Source: Dongia_B soli (lineage in GTDB: Bacteria; Pseudomonadota; Alphaproteobacteria; Dongiales; Dongiaceae). From it: 64,000 nt of DNA. Position numbers and translations under genes: made by a program. A model generated the notes under the pieces. That model made no database searches and was not told the origin of the DNA. It worked only from the letters and a program-made list of their open reading frames with translations. Of the stretch, positions 34,737-44,300 are shown one piece after another. Numbering within the stretch: the first letter of the stretch is position 1; every line of letters begins with the position of its first letter. The stretch lies in NCBI RefSeq assembly GCF_034044715.1, contig NZ_JAXCLW010000003.1:515531-579530 (forward strand), written 5' to 3'.

Positions 34737-35543
34737 TCACAGCGCTGAATGGTCCTTGACCGCTTCTTCCAGCGCCGGCTTCATACTGAGGAACTGATCG
34801 TCAATGGCGGATGGGTTCTGCCGGTTGAGCGCGATCATCTGAGCACCGGCCTCGCCACCGCGAATCACCTCAAACGCGCGGGTTTCGATGCCTTCGGCGA
34901 TGGCGTCGGCCACAGCGGCGGCTTGCTCACGCGAGAAGCCAAGTTCCGGTCCGGCGCGGTTTGACGTCATCATCGGCGTGTCCGTGGCGCCTGGATAGGC
35001 GGTTAGAACGTGGACGTTTTCACCCTTCAGCTCGCGTCGCAAGGCCTCGCCGAAGTTGGCGACACCGGCCTTTGCGGCAGCATAAGTCGCGTAGAAGGGC
35101 ACGCCGATGAGGGCGATGCTGGAGGCGACGCTCACCACCATCGCGTCGCCGCTCCGCCGCAGCGTTGGCAGGGCAGCTCTCGTGAGGAGGATCGGCGCGA
35201 TAAGATTGACATCGAGCATGGCCCGAAGCTCCGCTTCCGGAATGTTCTCCAGACGGCCGGCCCTGACGCCGCCGGCGTTGTTGACGAGGATGTCGAGGCC
35301 GCCGAGCGCAGCAAGCGCCTGTTCGAGTGTGGCGGCACGGCCCTCGGCCGTCGCAACATCGGCTATAATGCCGTGGATTTCGGCGCTCCCCGTTTGCAGG
35401 TATCGAACGGCTTCGGCGATGACTTCCGGGCGACGTCCGCTAATCGCGACTTTTGCTCCCTTCGCCGCCAGCACCTGAGCGAGCGCGAGGCCGATGCCGC
35501 TTGACCCGCCGGTGATGAGAGCGCGTTTGCCGCTGATGTTCAT
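34737..35543 (-). CDS. Short-chain dehydrogenase/reductase (DltE-like)
   Basis: A classical SDR of 268 residues. It has the cofactor loop ALITGGSSGIGLALAQ (about residues 8-23), NNAGG (about 89-93), catalytic Ser in VSVASS (about 140) and Tyr/Lys in ATYAAAKAG (about 155-161). An SGRRP after beta-2 favours NADP(H). The C-terminal half resembles DltE-like oxidoreductases. The ATG at 35,543 is supported by an AAGGAGAA ribosome site just upstream. The substrate is unknown. The peroxiredoxin gene starts about 35 bases downstream, so they may form a stress-linked pair. Confidence 0.88.
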   Translation of the reverse strand: MNISGKRALITGGSSGIGLALAQVLAAKGAKVAISGRRPEVIAEAVRYLQTGSAEIHGIIADVATAEGRAATLEQALAALGGLDILVNNAGGVRAGRLENIPEAELRAMLDVNLIAPILLTRAALPTLRRSGDAMVVSVASSIALIGVPFYATYAAAKAGVANFGEALRRELKGENVHVLTAYPGATDTPMMTSNRAGPELGFSREQAAAVADAIAEGIETRAFEVIRGGEAGAQMIALNRQNPSAIDDQFLSMKPALEEAVKDHSAL

Positions 35544-35565
35544 GCCTGTTCTCCTTGAGCTTGAC

Positions 35566-36000
35566 TTGCGTTCTGTTATTGAAATCGCTGGCGTCGTGCC
35601 GTTCGTGCAACTGGCTAGATGGATCCCCAAACGCGCGATTCACCGTTCGACCACGCGCTACAGCCGGCCGGGCAAAGATCTGGTCGGCTCAGCGGACAAC
35701 ATTTACGTAGTCCTGTACAGACAGGAACTCCGCCGCGTCGTACAGCCAGCCCTTTACGACCCCGCCGTACCAAGGCCAGATCGCCATGTCGGCGATGGTG
35801 TAATCGTCGCCGGCGACAAAGTCGTTGTCGGCAAGACGGCGATCAAGCACGTCGAGCTGGCGCTTCACTTCCATCGCGTAGCGGTTAATCGTATTCGAGC
35901 TTGGTCGACGCATAAGCGTAGAAATGGCCAAAGCCGCCGCCCAGGAAGGGCGCCGAGCCCTGCTCGTCCTTGCTGGTGTCGACCGGGGCAGGTTCATAGG
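35566..36000 (-). pseudogene. Glutathione S-transferase (YghU-like) remnant
   Basis: Pieces of one GST read in different frames. SAPFLGGGFGHFYAYAST lies in one frame near 35,900-35,950. INRYAMEVKRQLDVLDRR, FVAGDDYTIADMAIWPWY and GWLYDAAEFLSVQDYVNV follow in a second frame to about 35,690. MNRAFGDPSSQLHERHDASD lies in a third frame ending near 35,566. The order matches the C-terminal domain of nu-class YghU/YfcG-like GSTs. At least two frameshifts disrupt it, and the N-terminal thioredoxin domain is not clearly visible. Confidence 0.8.
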
Positions 36001-36630
36001 GAAGGTCAGCACGTTGGAGCCGCGATCAAAGAGTCGTCGGGAAGATAGCGACGAGGCGGCCGCCATGCGCAAGGATCGCGCCAGTCACGCTCTCGGACAA
36101 GACGGGAGTGTCCGCGCCGGCGAGAGCAGCGGCCATGAAGATCGAGGCTTTCATAAATGCTCCTTCATAGCTATTCGGCAATTACCTGCTCCATCCTAAT
36201 TCGTCGTGGCTCCGGAGTAGCGTCGGTTGCGCGGCGTGTTTCGCGCCCTTCCATCCCCTGCTTGTCGTGCAAGACGTAGCCTTGGGCCGGTTCAGAGCCA
36301 CGGCTATTGTGAATAAATGGCGCAAAACTTTCCAATAGTTTGCATGTATAATTTCAATAGTTCAGCGTTCAGTTGTGGTGGTTTGCGATCTGCATCTCGT
36401 ATCTCACGGTTGTGCGCGGCGGCAAAATGCGAGCTCCGCCGATTTGCCCAATGCCCGCGCTGTATACTTTCTGTTGCTTCACGAATGGTGCTTGGTCATC
36501 ATCGATGCTCAGGAGCGAGACCGGTAATCGCGACGGTCTTGGGATCGAGCCCCCCTCGAAATGAAGAAGGCCGGACGACGCCTCGAGGTGCGAATGGCAG
36601 CGAGGATCGTCGTAGCGATGTTCCGCCGCT
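36001..36630. other. Decayed region without recognisable gene
   Basis: Frames on both strands are short, mutually overlapping and unrecognised. A minus-strand stretch starting near 36,154 (MKASIFMAAALAGADTP) reads protein-like for about 40 residues and then stops; its origin is unclear. The stretch around 36,310-36,370 is AT-rich and could be an old promoter. Confidence 0.35.
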
Positions 36631-37117
36631 ATGAACCATACATGGCAGCTCTTTTTTGTGGCTCGCCGCGATAACCGAAGGCCTTTGCTGCAGATCTCAT
36701 CGAGTAACGCTGAGCGCGTTCTGCGACGGTCCGGGATCAAAGGAGATGCACGTGGTCTACGCATTGCCAGGACCATCGCGGCGTATCGTAAGCACGGACA
36801 CTTTCCCGACGGCGCCGTTCTCGTGAAGGAGGTGTTCAAGACCACCACCAAAGATATGACAACCGGAACCGTAAGGAGTGCCGGTACCCTAGCGGGCTGG
36901 TTCATTATGGTGAAAGAGAGCGTCGGCGATTTCCCGGAACAAGCTTTCGAGTGACGGCTGGGGTTGGTCCTTGTTCGACGCGACTAGTCCCCAGAAGACC
37001 ACATCCACCAACTACACGGCGCACTGCCAGCCCTGTCACGTGCCGGCACGACAGTCAGACTGGATCTACACGGACGGGCATCGTCCTGACCCGGTAAGCG
37101 GGGCATCCTGGGGATAA
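36631..37117 (+). pseudogene. Cytochrome P460-family protein, frameshifted
   Basis: The first frame carries RTIAAYRKHGHFPDGAVL, VKEVFKTTTKDMTTGTV and TLAGWFIMVKES, the core of P460-like proteins. It stops at TGA 36,952-36,954. One frame over, starting at 36,953, the sequence continues DGWGWSLFDATSPQKTTS, then the haem-attachment C-Q-P-C-H and VPARQSDWIYTDG to a stop at 37,115. The two parts together make the expected C-terminal half. The break point and the lack of a signal peptide show that the gene is inactive. Confidence 0.78.
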
Positions 37118-37197
37118 TGCTGGCATGGGATGTCGAACGGCCATTCAAGCGCTGCAATATTCTACCAAAGAGATAAACGGCCGAGCAGGAAATTATC

Positions 37198-37280
37198 ATG
37201 AAAGCGATCGTTGTGCGGGACCACATTGCGGGACGGCCGGAGTGATATTGGTGGAGCCCCGTGCGGGAGACGCGGCGTGA
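37198..37280 (+). pseudogene. Start of a zinc-type alcohol dehydrogenase, truncated
   Basis: MKAIVVRDHIAG followed one frame over by GTAGVILVEPRAGDAA resembles the first 25-30 residues of MDR-family (quinone reductase/alcohol dehydrogenase) proteins, which open MKAIVV. Nothing of the rest is seen. The call is tentative because the match is short. Confidence 0.4.
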
Positions 37281-37704
37281 GATGCACGCGGCGATGCCGT
37301 CGCCAGCCGGTCAGTCTCCGGCGCGTCTGAGGCGCTCGTCACCGAAAGCTCGCTGATCGGACGATCTGCAATCTCTGCCGGACGACATGCACGCAAGCTT
37401 CAGCCATCTTCCTGAGGACGGCGAGGCGCCATCCCGGTCGCCTCACCACTCTGACTCAGGAGAAGGTCGTGGCAACCATCCCTTCCAGCAGACCGCAACT
37501 GCCTCTTCGCCTCAAGCAGGTCGCTTAGCGAAGTGCTCGCGTAGGCCTTCTCCCAAAAACCCGAAGGCCCGTGTTCAAAACTTCGTCTTCATTAAATTCG
37601 CGTGGAAGTGTCATCGTGCTTATTGGGGAACCTGCTCGTGAGTTTCTATCATAAAATATAGACCGATCGGTACCGATTCCAGCAGAGGGCTTGAACAATT
37701 ATGG

Positions 37705-37842
37705 ACCAAATGGTCTCTAACCGGTGCCGAGGAGATCGTCGCGTTGGTGGCCATGTACTCCCTGACCAACTTTTTCAATAAGGTGTTCGATCCCGAGAAG
37801 GACTTTCTCGCCGATGCGCCGGCCGGCGCAATCTCCCGATAA
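37705..37842 (+). pseudogene. Fragment resembling a carboxymuconolactone decarboxylase/AhpD-like protein
   Basis: TKWSLTGAEEIVALVAMYSL and TNFFNKVFDPEKDF look like the last two helices of CMD/AhpD-like proteins, where EIVALVA-x-Y-x-x-x-N precedes the end. No start codon or first half with the C-x-x-C-x-x-x-H site is visible. The 37,281-37,700 stretch before it has no recognised gene. Confidence 0.45.
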
Positions 37843-38109
37843 TAATCGCCATCACTGGCGAGCTGGAGATGCGCCGCGCCTACCGTGCGCCAGGCTTGTG
37901 GCCTGGGACCCAGTCTATGACGCACGAGACTCACTACTGCGTCGTGCTCAAGGGCCCCGGCCATTATCGAGAATCGAAAGATGGAAACGGAGCAGGGAGC
38001 CGCTGGTCAGCGATATGGTGCTGTTACCCCACGGGTGAGCGCACGTGCTCCACGATGGCGGCGGACATGTGCGAGGGTTTATCTACGATCGCCAAGGTGG
38101 TTAACGGTG

Positions 38110-38400
38110 CATGACGGTATCAACATGCAGCCAAATCTCGCTTGGCAGATCGGGGTTCGCGCGAACGGGATAACCGTGTTCGCCGACGATCCTGATCGCC
38201 TAGATGCATTCTTCGGGATGACCGTCACTGACATCACTGTCCGCCGGTCGGGTGTCCGGTATCTTGGCCTCAAGTACCATGATGAAGATGTCGTTACTCG
38301 GTTACTTCATGACAACGCCGCCTATCAAGTTGGTAGAAATCCAGCCAAAGGATCAAATCAGTTCAAGACCAAGTTCACGATGAATCCGGCCGATATTGGG
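38110..38400 (+). pseudogene. C-terminal fragment resembling a Mu-type (TniA/TnsB-like) transposase
   Basis: A frame without its own plausible start contains GVRANGITVFADDPDRLDAF, then GVRYLGLKYHDEDVVTRLLH and a KTKFTMNPADIG element. This is the order of the beta-barrel 'Mu transposase C-terminal' domain (short strands, then K-x-x-P-x-D-I/L). No DDE core is upstream. The likeness ends near 38,400, exactly where a dnaE2 remnant begins on the other strand, so this marks a recombination junction. Confidence 0.5.
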
Positions 38401-38407
38401 GGTATGG

Positions 38408-38653
38408 CCGATCCGTCGGATAGACGAGCAGCGACATCCCATCCTCGAGATCGAGACGACAGCCCACGATCAGGCGAACCCCGCTTTCGCGCGCGGCGTC
38501 ATAGGCGCGGACAATGCCGGCCAGCGAATTCCGGTCGGTGATCGCCAGTGCCTTGATCCCGAGCTCTGCAGCCCGAAAGAACAGCTTTTCACAGGAGCTC
38601 GCTCCGCGCAGGAAGCTGAAATGTGAGGTGCATTGGAGCTCGACGTAACTCAT
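38408..38653 (-). pseudogene. dnaE2: N-terminal fragment of error-prone DNA polymerase DnaE2
   Basis: The first ~82 residues of DnaE2: YVELQCTSHFSFLRGASS (PHP-domain opening), LGIKALAITDRNSLAGIVRA and VGCRLDLEDGMSLLVYPTDR. The frame then diverges and stops at 38,375. The full protein is over 1,000 residues, so the polymerase is absent. The ATG at 38,653 overlaps the stop of an imuB remnant as ATGA, the native imuB-dnaE2 arrangement. Confidence 0.87.
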
Positions 38654-38838
38654 CCATAGATCCCATGCATGAACCACTTATGGGAACCGGTCGCCGGATC
38701 GACGCCATCGCCGGCACGGTAAATCCAGAAGCGCTCACCGTCCTCATCCTCGACCTGGAAGTAATCCCGGACGGCCTCCAGTTCGGGGTCAGCTTTCCAC
38801 CATTCGCCGAAGACCCGTTCCGGCCCATCGGCGCGCAT
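38650..38838 (-). pseudogene. imuB: C-terminal fragment of ImuB (Y-family polymerase-like)
   Basis: The last ~62 residues of ImuB are visible: GPERVFGEWWKADPELEAVR, DYFQVEDEDGERFWIYRA and TGSHKWFMHGIYG. The upstream part of ImuB is replaced by sequence from a PQQ dehydrogenase. ImuB normally works with ImuA and DnaE2 in SOS mutagenesis. Only the imuB/dnaE2 boundary survives here. Confidence 0.85.
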
Positions 38839-38849
38839 GACGCGCCGAC

Positions 38850-39300
38850 GGACGCCGCGCTCGTCAGATCGACGCCTTTGCTGGCATTCGTGGCCGCGAA
38901 GGGATCTGCGGAAAGCACTTGCCGGAGACACGATCGATCACATAGATCATGCCGTTTCGTTCCGGCCGCACCAGGACCTTGCGAGGCTGTCCGTCGATCG
39001 CAATGTCGAGCAGGATGTTTTCATTGACACCGTCATGATCGAACAGGTCATGCGGGCTCAATTGGTAGAACCAACGGGCGGCCCCTTTATCGGGATAGCG
39101 GGCGAAGATGCCGGCGGTGAATTTGTTGTCGCCCGGGCGTACCTTTTCATTCCAGGGGCTCGGATTGGACGTGCCGTAGTAGATGAGATCGAGTTCCGGA
39201 TCGTAGCTGATCCAGCCCCCAAACCGCGCCGCCCCCTTGCTGCCAGGCTTGGGCCGGCCAGCTCTGAAACATGCCCTTGTCGCGGTGCCAGCCCACACCA
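38850..39300 (-). pseudogene. PQQ-dependent alcohol dehydrogenase fragment
   Basis: The central part of a quinoprotein dehydrogenase: GGWISYDPELDLIYYGTSNP, RPGDNKFTAGIFARYPD, WFYQLSPHDLFDHDGVNENI and KVLVRPERNGMIYVIDRVSG. A frame change then gives LSADPFAATNASKGVDLT. Upstream, SWPAQAWQQGGGAVWG lies in another frame. Both ends are missing (no signal peptide, N-terminal tryptophan docking motifs or haem domain). At least two frameshifts are present. Confidence 0.85.
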
Positions 39301-39523
39301 GACGCACGCCGACCGCAGCCTTGCGGCCGATTCCGCGCAAGATGCTCTATGCCGGCTGGCACGTGGCCGGGGCCGACTGGTGCTGGAAGCATTGAGGGGA
39401 CCAGGCTGCCGCTCCGGAAGGTGAGGGGCAGCGCTACTGTTGAATCTACGTAACATTTAAGAATTTCGCCGAAAATATAACGATGGAAGTAGCGCTGCCA
39501 GACCTTCTCTGTGGGGACTCGGG

Positions 39524-39710
39524 TTAGGGTCTTCCGATGCTGTGATAGATAAAGCCTAGGGCCCGCATCGCATCGGGTCGATAGATGTTGCGCAAATCGA
39601 TCACGCATGGCTGCCTTAGAACGGATTTCATCCGCGATGGATCGAGGCCCCGAAACGCATTCCACTCCGTAAGAAAAACTACCGCATCGGCCTTCTTCCA
39701 TAGCGGTGTA
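39524..39710 (-). pseudogene. C-terminal fragment of UDP-glucose 6-dehydrogenase
   Basis: With no start codon, the minus strand reads TPLWKKADAVVFLTEWNAFR, GLDPSRMKSVLRQPCVIDLR and NIYRPDAMRALGFIYHSIGR, then stop. This is the final ~60 residues of Ugd/TuaD-type UDP-glucose dehydrogenases (UDP-binding C-terminal domain) with the native stop. The rest of the gene is absent; similarity begins abruptly near 39,710. It hints at a lost exopolysaccharide locus. Confidence 0.85.
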
Positions 39711-39944
39711 TGGTCCGTCAGTCAGTCAGTCCCTCAAAGCCTGATTTGGGGATGTACCATGTTGCTGTCCAGGTCCTGACGAATATGGCCGGCCATGTAA
39801 TGGTAAGGCCGACGGGTAGTGACGCTGCTGGTACGGTAGTTCGGGGACCGTCATTCAGCAGAGAGTATTCAAGACCGCAACTTGAGAGAGGTGTTGTTTA
39901 GCGGTATCGTAATTGGGGGCAGACTATTGAACTAGACGGCTGTA

Positions 39945-40387
39945 ATGAAACACCAAACTCTCGACCAACTCCGGACAGTCGCCGAGATCTCCACCGGCCA
40001 AGCTCGTCGCGCCATGTCGCGGCGCGAACGCTTGGAACGGTGGGCGCGCAACTCCTCGAGGGAAAGCCTCATCGGCTCCTCGCCGCATTTGACCAGACCG
40101 AATACCAGTCCCGCGACGCACGGGGACTGATGCGCAGCGCTGACTCGCCGATTTCAGTTGCGTTCGAGGACCCGGTCCTCCGCGCCGAGGGATTGTTTGA
40201 CGACAGCTACGACCAAGCCAAGCGCTTCTTCGGGTTAACCGACTGGCAATTGCACGACATAGTTTGCGATTGCCATTACGGCGCTACCATGACCGCCACG
40301 GCCGCCGCACGCTATGTCCGCGCCGCTATGGGCGAGCCAATGAGTGGCCTGTTTGCGCGGATCAAAGCCGCAATCTTCCTCTGCTAG
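39945..40387 (+). pseudogene. Conserved-looking hypothetical gene split by a 2-base frameshift
   Basis: The first part starts at the ATG at 39,945 (MKHQTLDQLRTVAEIST; MSRRERLERW). After about 33 codons the protein-like reading moves to another frame (AQLLEGKPHRLLAAFDQTEY; SPISVAFEDPVLRAEGLFDD; FFGLTDWQLHDIVCDCHYG) and ends at 40,387. The switch falls in the repeat GCGCGC of TGGGCGCGCAACTC. Removing one GC pair gives a single frame of about 146 residues. I do not recognise the family. A small helical protein with a CDCHYG motif is what can be seen. It could be a real frameshift or a sequencing error. Confidence 0.5.
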
Positions 40388-41324
40388 ATGCTAATGTTTC
40401 GGCGACGCCAAGAAGGCTTGCCAGGGATCGCAACCCACGACCGCCGGAGTTGGCGTTAAGCGCGGCAGCTCCGGCGTGGATATCCCGCTGGCATCGGCAG
40501 CGATGTTCCGCCTCCGATGCGAGCGCTGAGCGCAGCCGTCAGGATGGAACAGAGAGCACTGCGTGCTGCCTGCCAGCGAGCGCGTTGCTCAATGGCATTT
40601 CGGAACTTCGTTGCGGGAGTAATAAGCGCCCGACAGATCCCAATTGAAGGTGCGGCTGATTTAGTCGACTATTTAGCTCGCCGAGCCAATTGCGATCTGC
40701 TCGGCTAGATCCGCAACGGTGAGTACGCGGAACTATTCATCGCGATGGCTCTTATAGACCTCGGTAAATCCGGAGGCCATGCTTGAGACGGAGCATGGCT
40801 GTTCGCGTCAATCATTCTATCCATACGAGAATTACCTGTGATCAATGGCACAAAAGTGGTTTAATAACTCAAGCTCGATGCCGCTAAATAACAAAACCTT
40901 TCGACATACGAAGGATCGAGGCACGCCGTTTTTTTCTGACGTCTCCTCTCGCACGCGGCGACTTGGAGGATAGCCCAGCTCAGAACATAGTGCCTAAAGA
41001 GATTCTTCTTTCGTTGCTGCAAGGCACCTAGTTGCTTGCTATGGCGGACGTGCAGCCCGGGTTCTGCGGTCACCATAAGGGCTGGACTGTCAACCTAGCC
41101 CGGCAAGCGCTTTTTTCTGCAAGGCTGCATTAATTCGATGTGTGAGAATGCTGTTTCCCGCGGAAAAGAGACGTCAATGCTGTCTTCTTCCGCGGTTGAG
41201 GCGAAGAGTTAATAATATTCGAACCTCGGAGATCGGTCTCCCGTTCGCTTACCGAATTCGTCTAAGCCGCGCGAGTGACAGATGACATCTCAGTTGTCGC
41301 GCTCTGCCGGGCAGAAAGGCTCGC
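40388..41324. other. Long gap upstream of the cyclic glucan synthase gene
   Basis: About 940 bases with no supported gene. Frames at 40,517-40,708 (plus) and 40,861-41,076 (minus) are short and unrecognised. The last 250 bases likely contain the ndvB promoter, but no clear sigma-70 boxes were found. Confidence 0.4.
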
Positions 41325-44300
41325 TTGATTATCTCACTCCGTCAACTGCGCCAACGCAGAGAATACTTTTCGTTCTGGGAGAACGATGCTCCCATTAGAG
41401 AAGAGCTGTTTAGCGCCGAGCGGCTGGAGCAACATGCGGAAAGCCTTGCCGTCGCTCAAAAAATTACGGCAACGCCAATTAAGGCGCCATCCCTCGTTCA
41501 CCGGCTCCGCCACAATGCAACCGTCCTGCTCGAGGCGTACCGGGTCATCGCTAAATCGCTCGACGAAGGCCGCGCCATCACGCCGGCCGCCGAGTGGCTG
41601 GCGGATAATTACCATATCATTGAAGAGCAGATCCGGGAAATCCAGATCGACCTTCCAGCTGGCTATTATCGGCAACTGCCGAAACTGGCCGATGGTCCTT
41701 TCGCCGGATATCCGCGTGTCTTTGGCCTGGCTTGGGCTTTCGTCGCCCACACAGACAGCCATTTCGAGCCGACGATATTGCTGCGCTTCGTCGCTGCCTA
41801 TCAACGGGTTCAACCGCTGACGATTGGCGAGCTTTGGGCTATTGCGATTACCCTCCGCATTGTCCTCGTTGAAAATTTACGCCGGTCTGCAGTGCGGATC
41901 GTTCGCGCCCGTGACGGTCGGCAGGAAGCCGACGCACTCGCCGACCGGCTGCTTGGAACTAAGGGTATGGCTGCGGAACCCGCATCCCTTGTCCTGTCGT
42001 CTTATGCAACCGGGCCGCTGCCGGCCGCACTCACCGTACAGCTCGTGCAAAGACTGCGCGATCAGGATCCAACAGTGACACCCGCATTAGAGTGGCTAGA
42101 AGAACATCTGGCAAAATGGGGAAAGACATCAGACACGGTCGTTCAGGAAGAGCATCAGCGTCAAGGTGCGTCGAATGTCACCGTGCGGAACATCATTACC
42201 AGTATGCGCATGATCTCCGACGTGGATTGGGCTGAGCTGGTCGAAGGTGCCAGCCTTGTCGATGCTGCCTTGCGGGCCGGTAGTCAATTCGCGGAAATGG
42301 ATTTCCCGACGCGGAATCTCTATCGCACCGCGATTGAGGATTTGGCGCGCGGATCGCAACATTCGGAATTGGACATCGCGCACAATGCCCTGTTAGCTGC
42401 GAAGCAAGCCCGCCCACCGCCGGAAGCAGCCAGCGAAGTTACAAATCAACGCCGATGCGATCCCGGCTACTATCTTATCTCTCATGGTCGCCACACTCTT
42501 GAAAAGCTCATCGGATATCGGGCACCGCCGCATCTCTGGATTCGGCGGTTCGCGGCAAAGACCGGCATCGTCGGCTATGCCACGAGTATAATTGTCTCGG
42601 CGGGCATCCTGCTCTCCCTGCCATTGATCGTCCTTAGCAGCTACGCCGTCAATGGATGGACAATCGGGCTGCTGGCATGTCTTGGCCTGATCCCGGCTCT
42701 GGATCTCGCTATCGCCCTTATAAATCGGGACGTCACCACGGGACTTGGTGCAATCATTGTCCCCGGGCTGGAATTGCCTAAGGGTGTGCCAGCACATTTA
42801 CGAACAATCGTCGTCGTGCCGACGCTTCTGACAAGCAAAGCCGCCATTGAGGAGCAAATCGAACGCCTGGAAATCCATTATCTGACAAGTCCGGAAGGCG
42901 AAGTCTATTTCGCTCTTCTTTCGGACTGGACAGATGCTGCGGCGGAACACACGCCTACCGACCAAGCCTTGCTCGAGGTGGCCATCGACGGCATCAACCG
43001 CCTTAATAGTCGGTATGCGGGGGTCGAGAGCAGGCGTTTTCTTCTGTTGCATCGGCGACGTGTTTGGAGTGCCGCACAAGGAAAATGGATGGGCTGGGAG
43101 CGTAAGCGGGGTAAGCTGCATGAGCTCAATCAACTACTCCGCAGGATAGACGGCACGACTTTTATCGACGTCGGGAATCAACTTGCCACCCCCCCAGCCG
43201 ATGTCCGCTACGTGATTACCATGGATGCCGATAGCAAACTGCCACGCGAAGCCGTAAGGCGCTTGGTGGGCAAGATGGCACATCCACTGAACCATCCACT
43301 AGTTGACCCCCGTGCCGGTCGGGTGATCGAAGGCTATGCCATCTTGCAACCCCGTGTCACGGCATCATTACCGATGGGACGCGAGGGCTCGCTGTTTCAG
43401 CGCATTGTTTCCAGCCCTGGCGGTATAGACCCATATGCTGCTGCCGTATCGGATCTCTATCAGGATTTATTCGAAGAAGGCTCCTATACCGGCAAAGGCA
43501 TCTATGACGTGGATGCATTTGAAGCAGCGCTCGACGGCCGTGTCCCAGAGAACTCGGTTCTCAGCCACGACCTCTTCGAAGGGATCTTCGCGCGAGCCGG
43601 CCTGGCTTCCGATATCGAAGTGGTGGAAGAGTTTCCATCACGCTATGACGTTGCTGCGGCCCGCCAGCATCGTTGGGCGCGTGGGGACTGGCAATTACTT
43701 CCCTGGCTGCTTGGTCGCCGTACCCTTGGCCAGAGCCGTGAGCAAGATGCCATGCCGTCCCTTGGCTTCTGGAAGATCGCGGATAATTTGCGGCGGACAC
43801 TCACCGCACCGGCAACTGTGACCGCATTGGCAGTTGGATGGGCGCTACCGCCCCGTATCGCTGTAATTTGGACGCTATTCCTTCTCTCGACGATCGCGAT
43901 ACCGACTCTCGCGCCTGTAGTGATGGCGATCATGCCCCACCACGCCAAGACAACGCCACTGAGCCGTCTACGCTCTTTCGTCGTCCAGCTGCGTCTTTCC
44001 CTGCTGCAAACAATGGTCCAGATTGTGTTCCTTGCGCACCAGACGTGGCTGATGGCTGATGCGATTATCCGAACGATGTATCGCCTGTATGTCAGCCGTA
44101 GGTACCTATTGGAGTGGGTTACCGCAGCCCAGGCGACGATCGGTCCGAAGCTAAATCTATTTGGCTACGCGCGAGGAATGGCCGGTGGCGTCGCCCTTGC
44201 CGGGGCGGTGGCGATCGCCGCCCGCCTTGTCCACCCAGAGACTTGGCCTATTTCCACGCCGATCATTCTCCTCTGGCTTCTTTCACCGGCTGTTGCCTAT

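Noticed and set aside
36369..36905. 178-codon minus-strand frame
   Set aside because: It overlaps the cytochrome P460 remnant, which has recognisable motifs on the plus strand; no family seen in this frame.
29428..41324. Complete integrative element bounded by tRNA-Gln
   Set aside because: No integrase, no duplicated tRNA end and no mobilisation genes could be found, so only a boundary hypothesis is kept.
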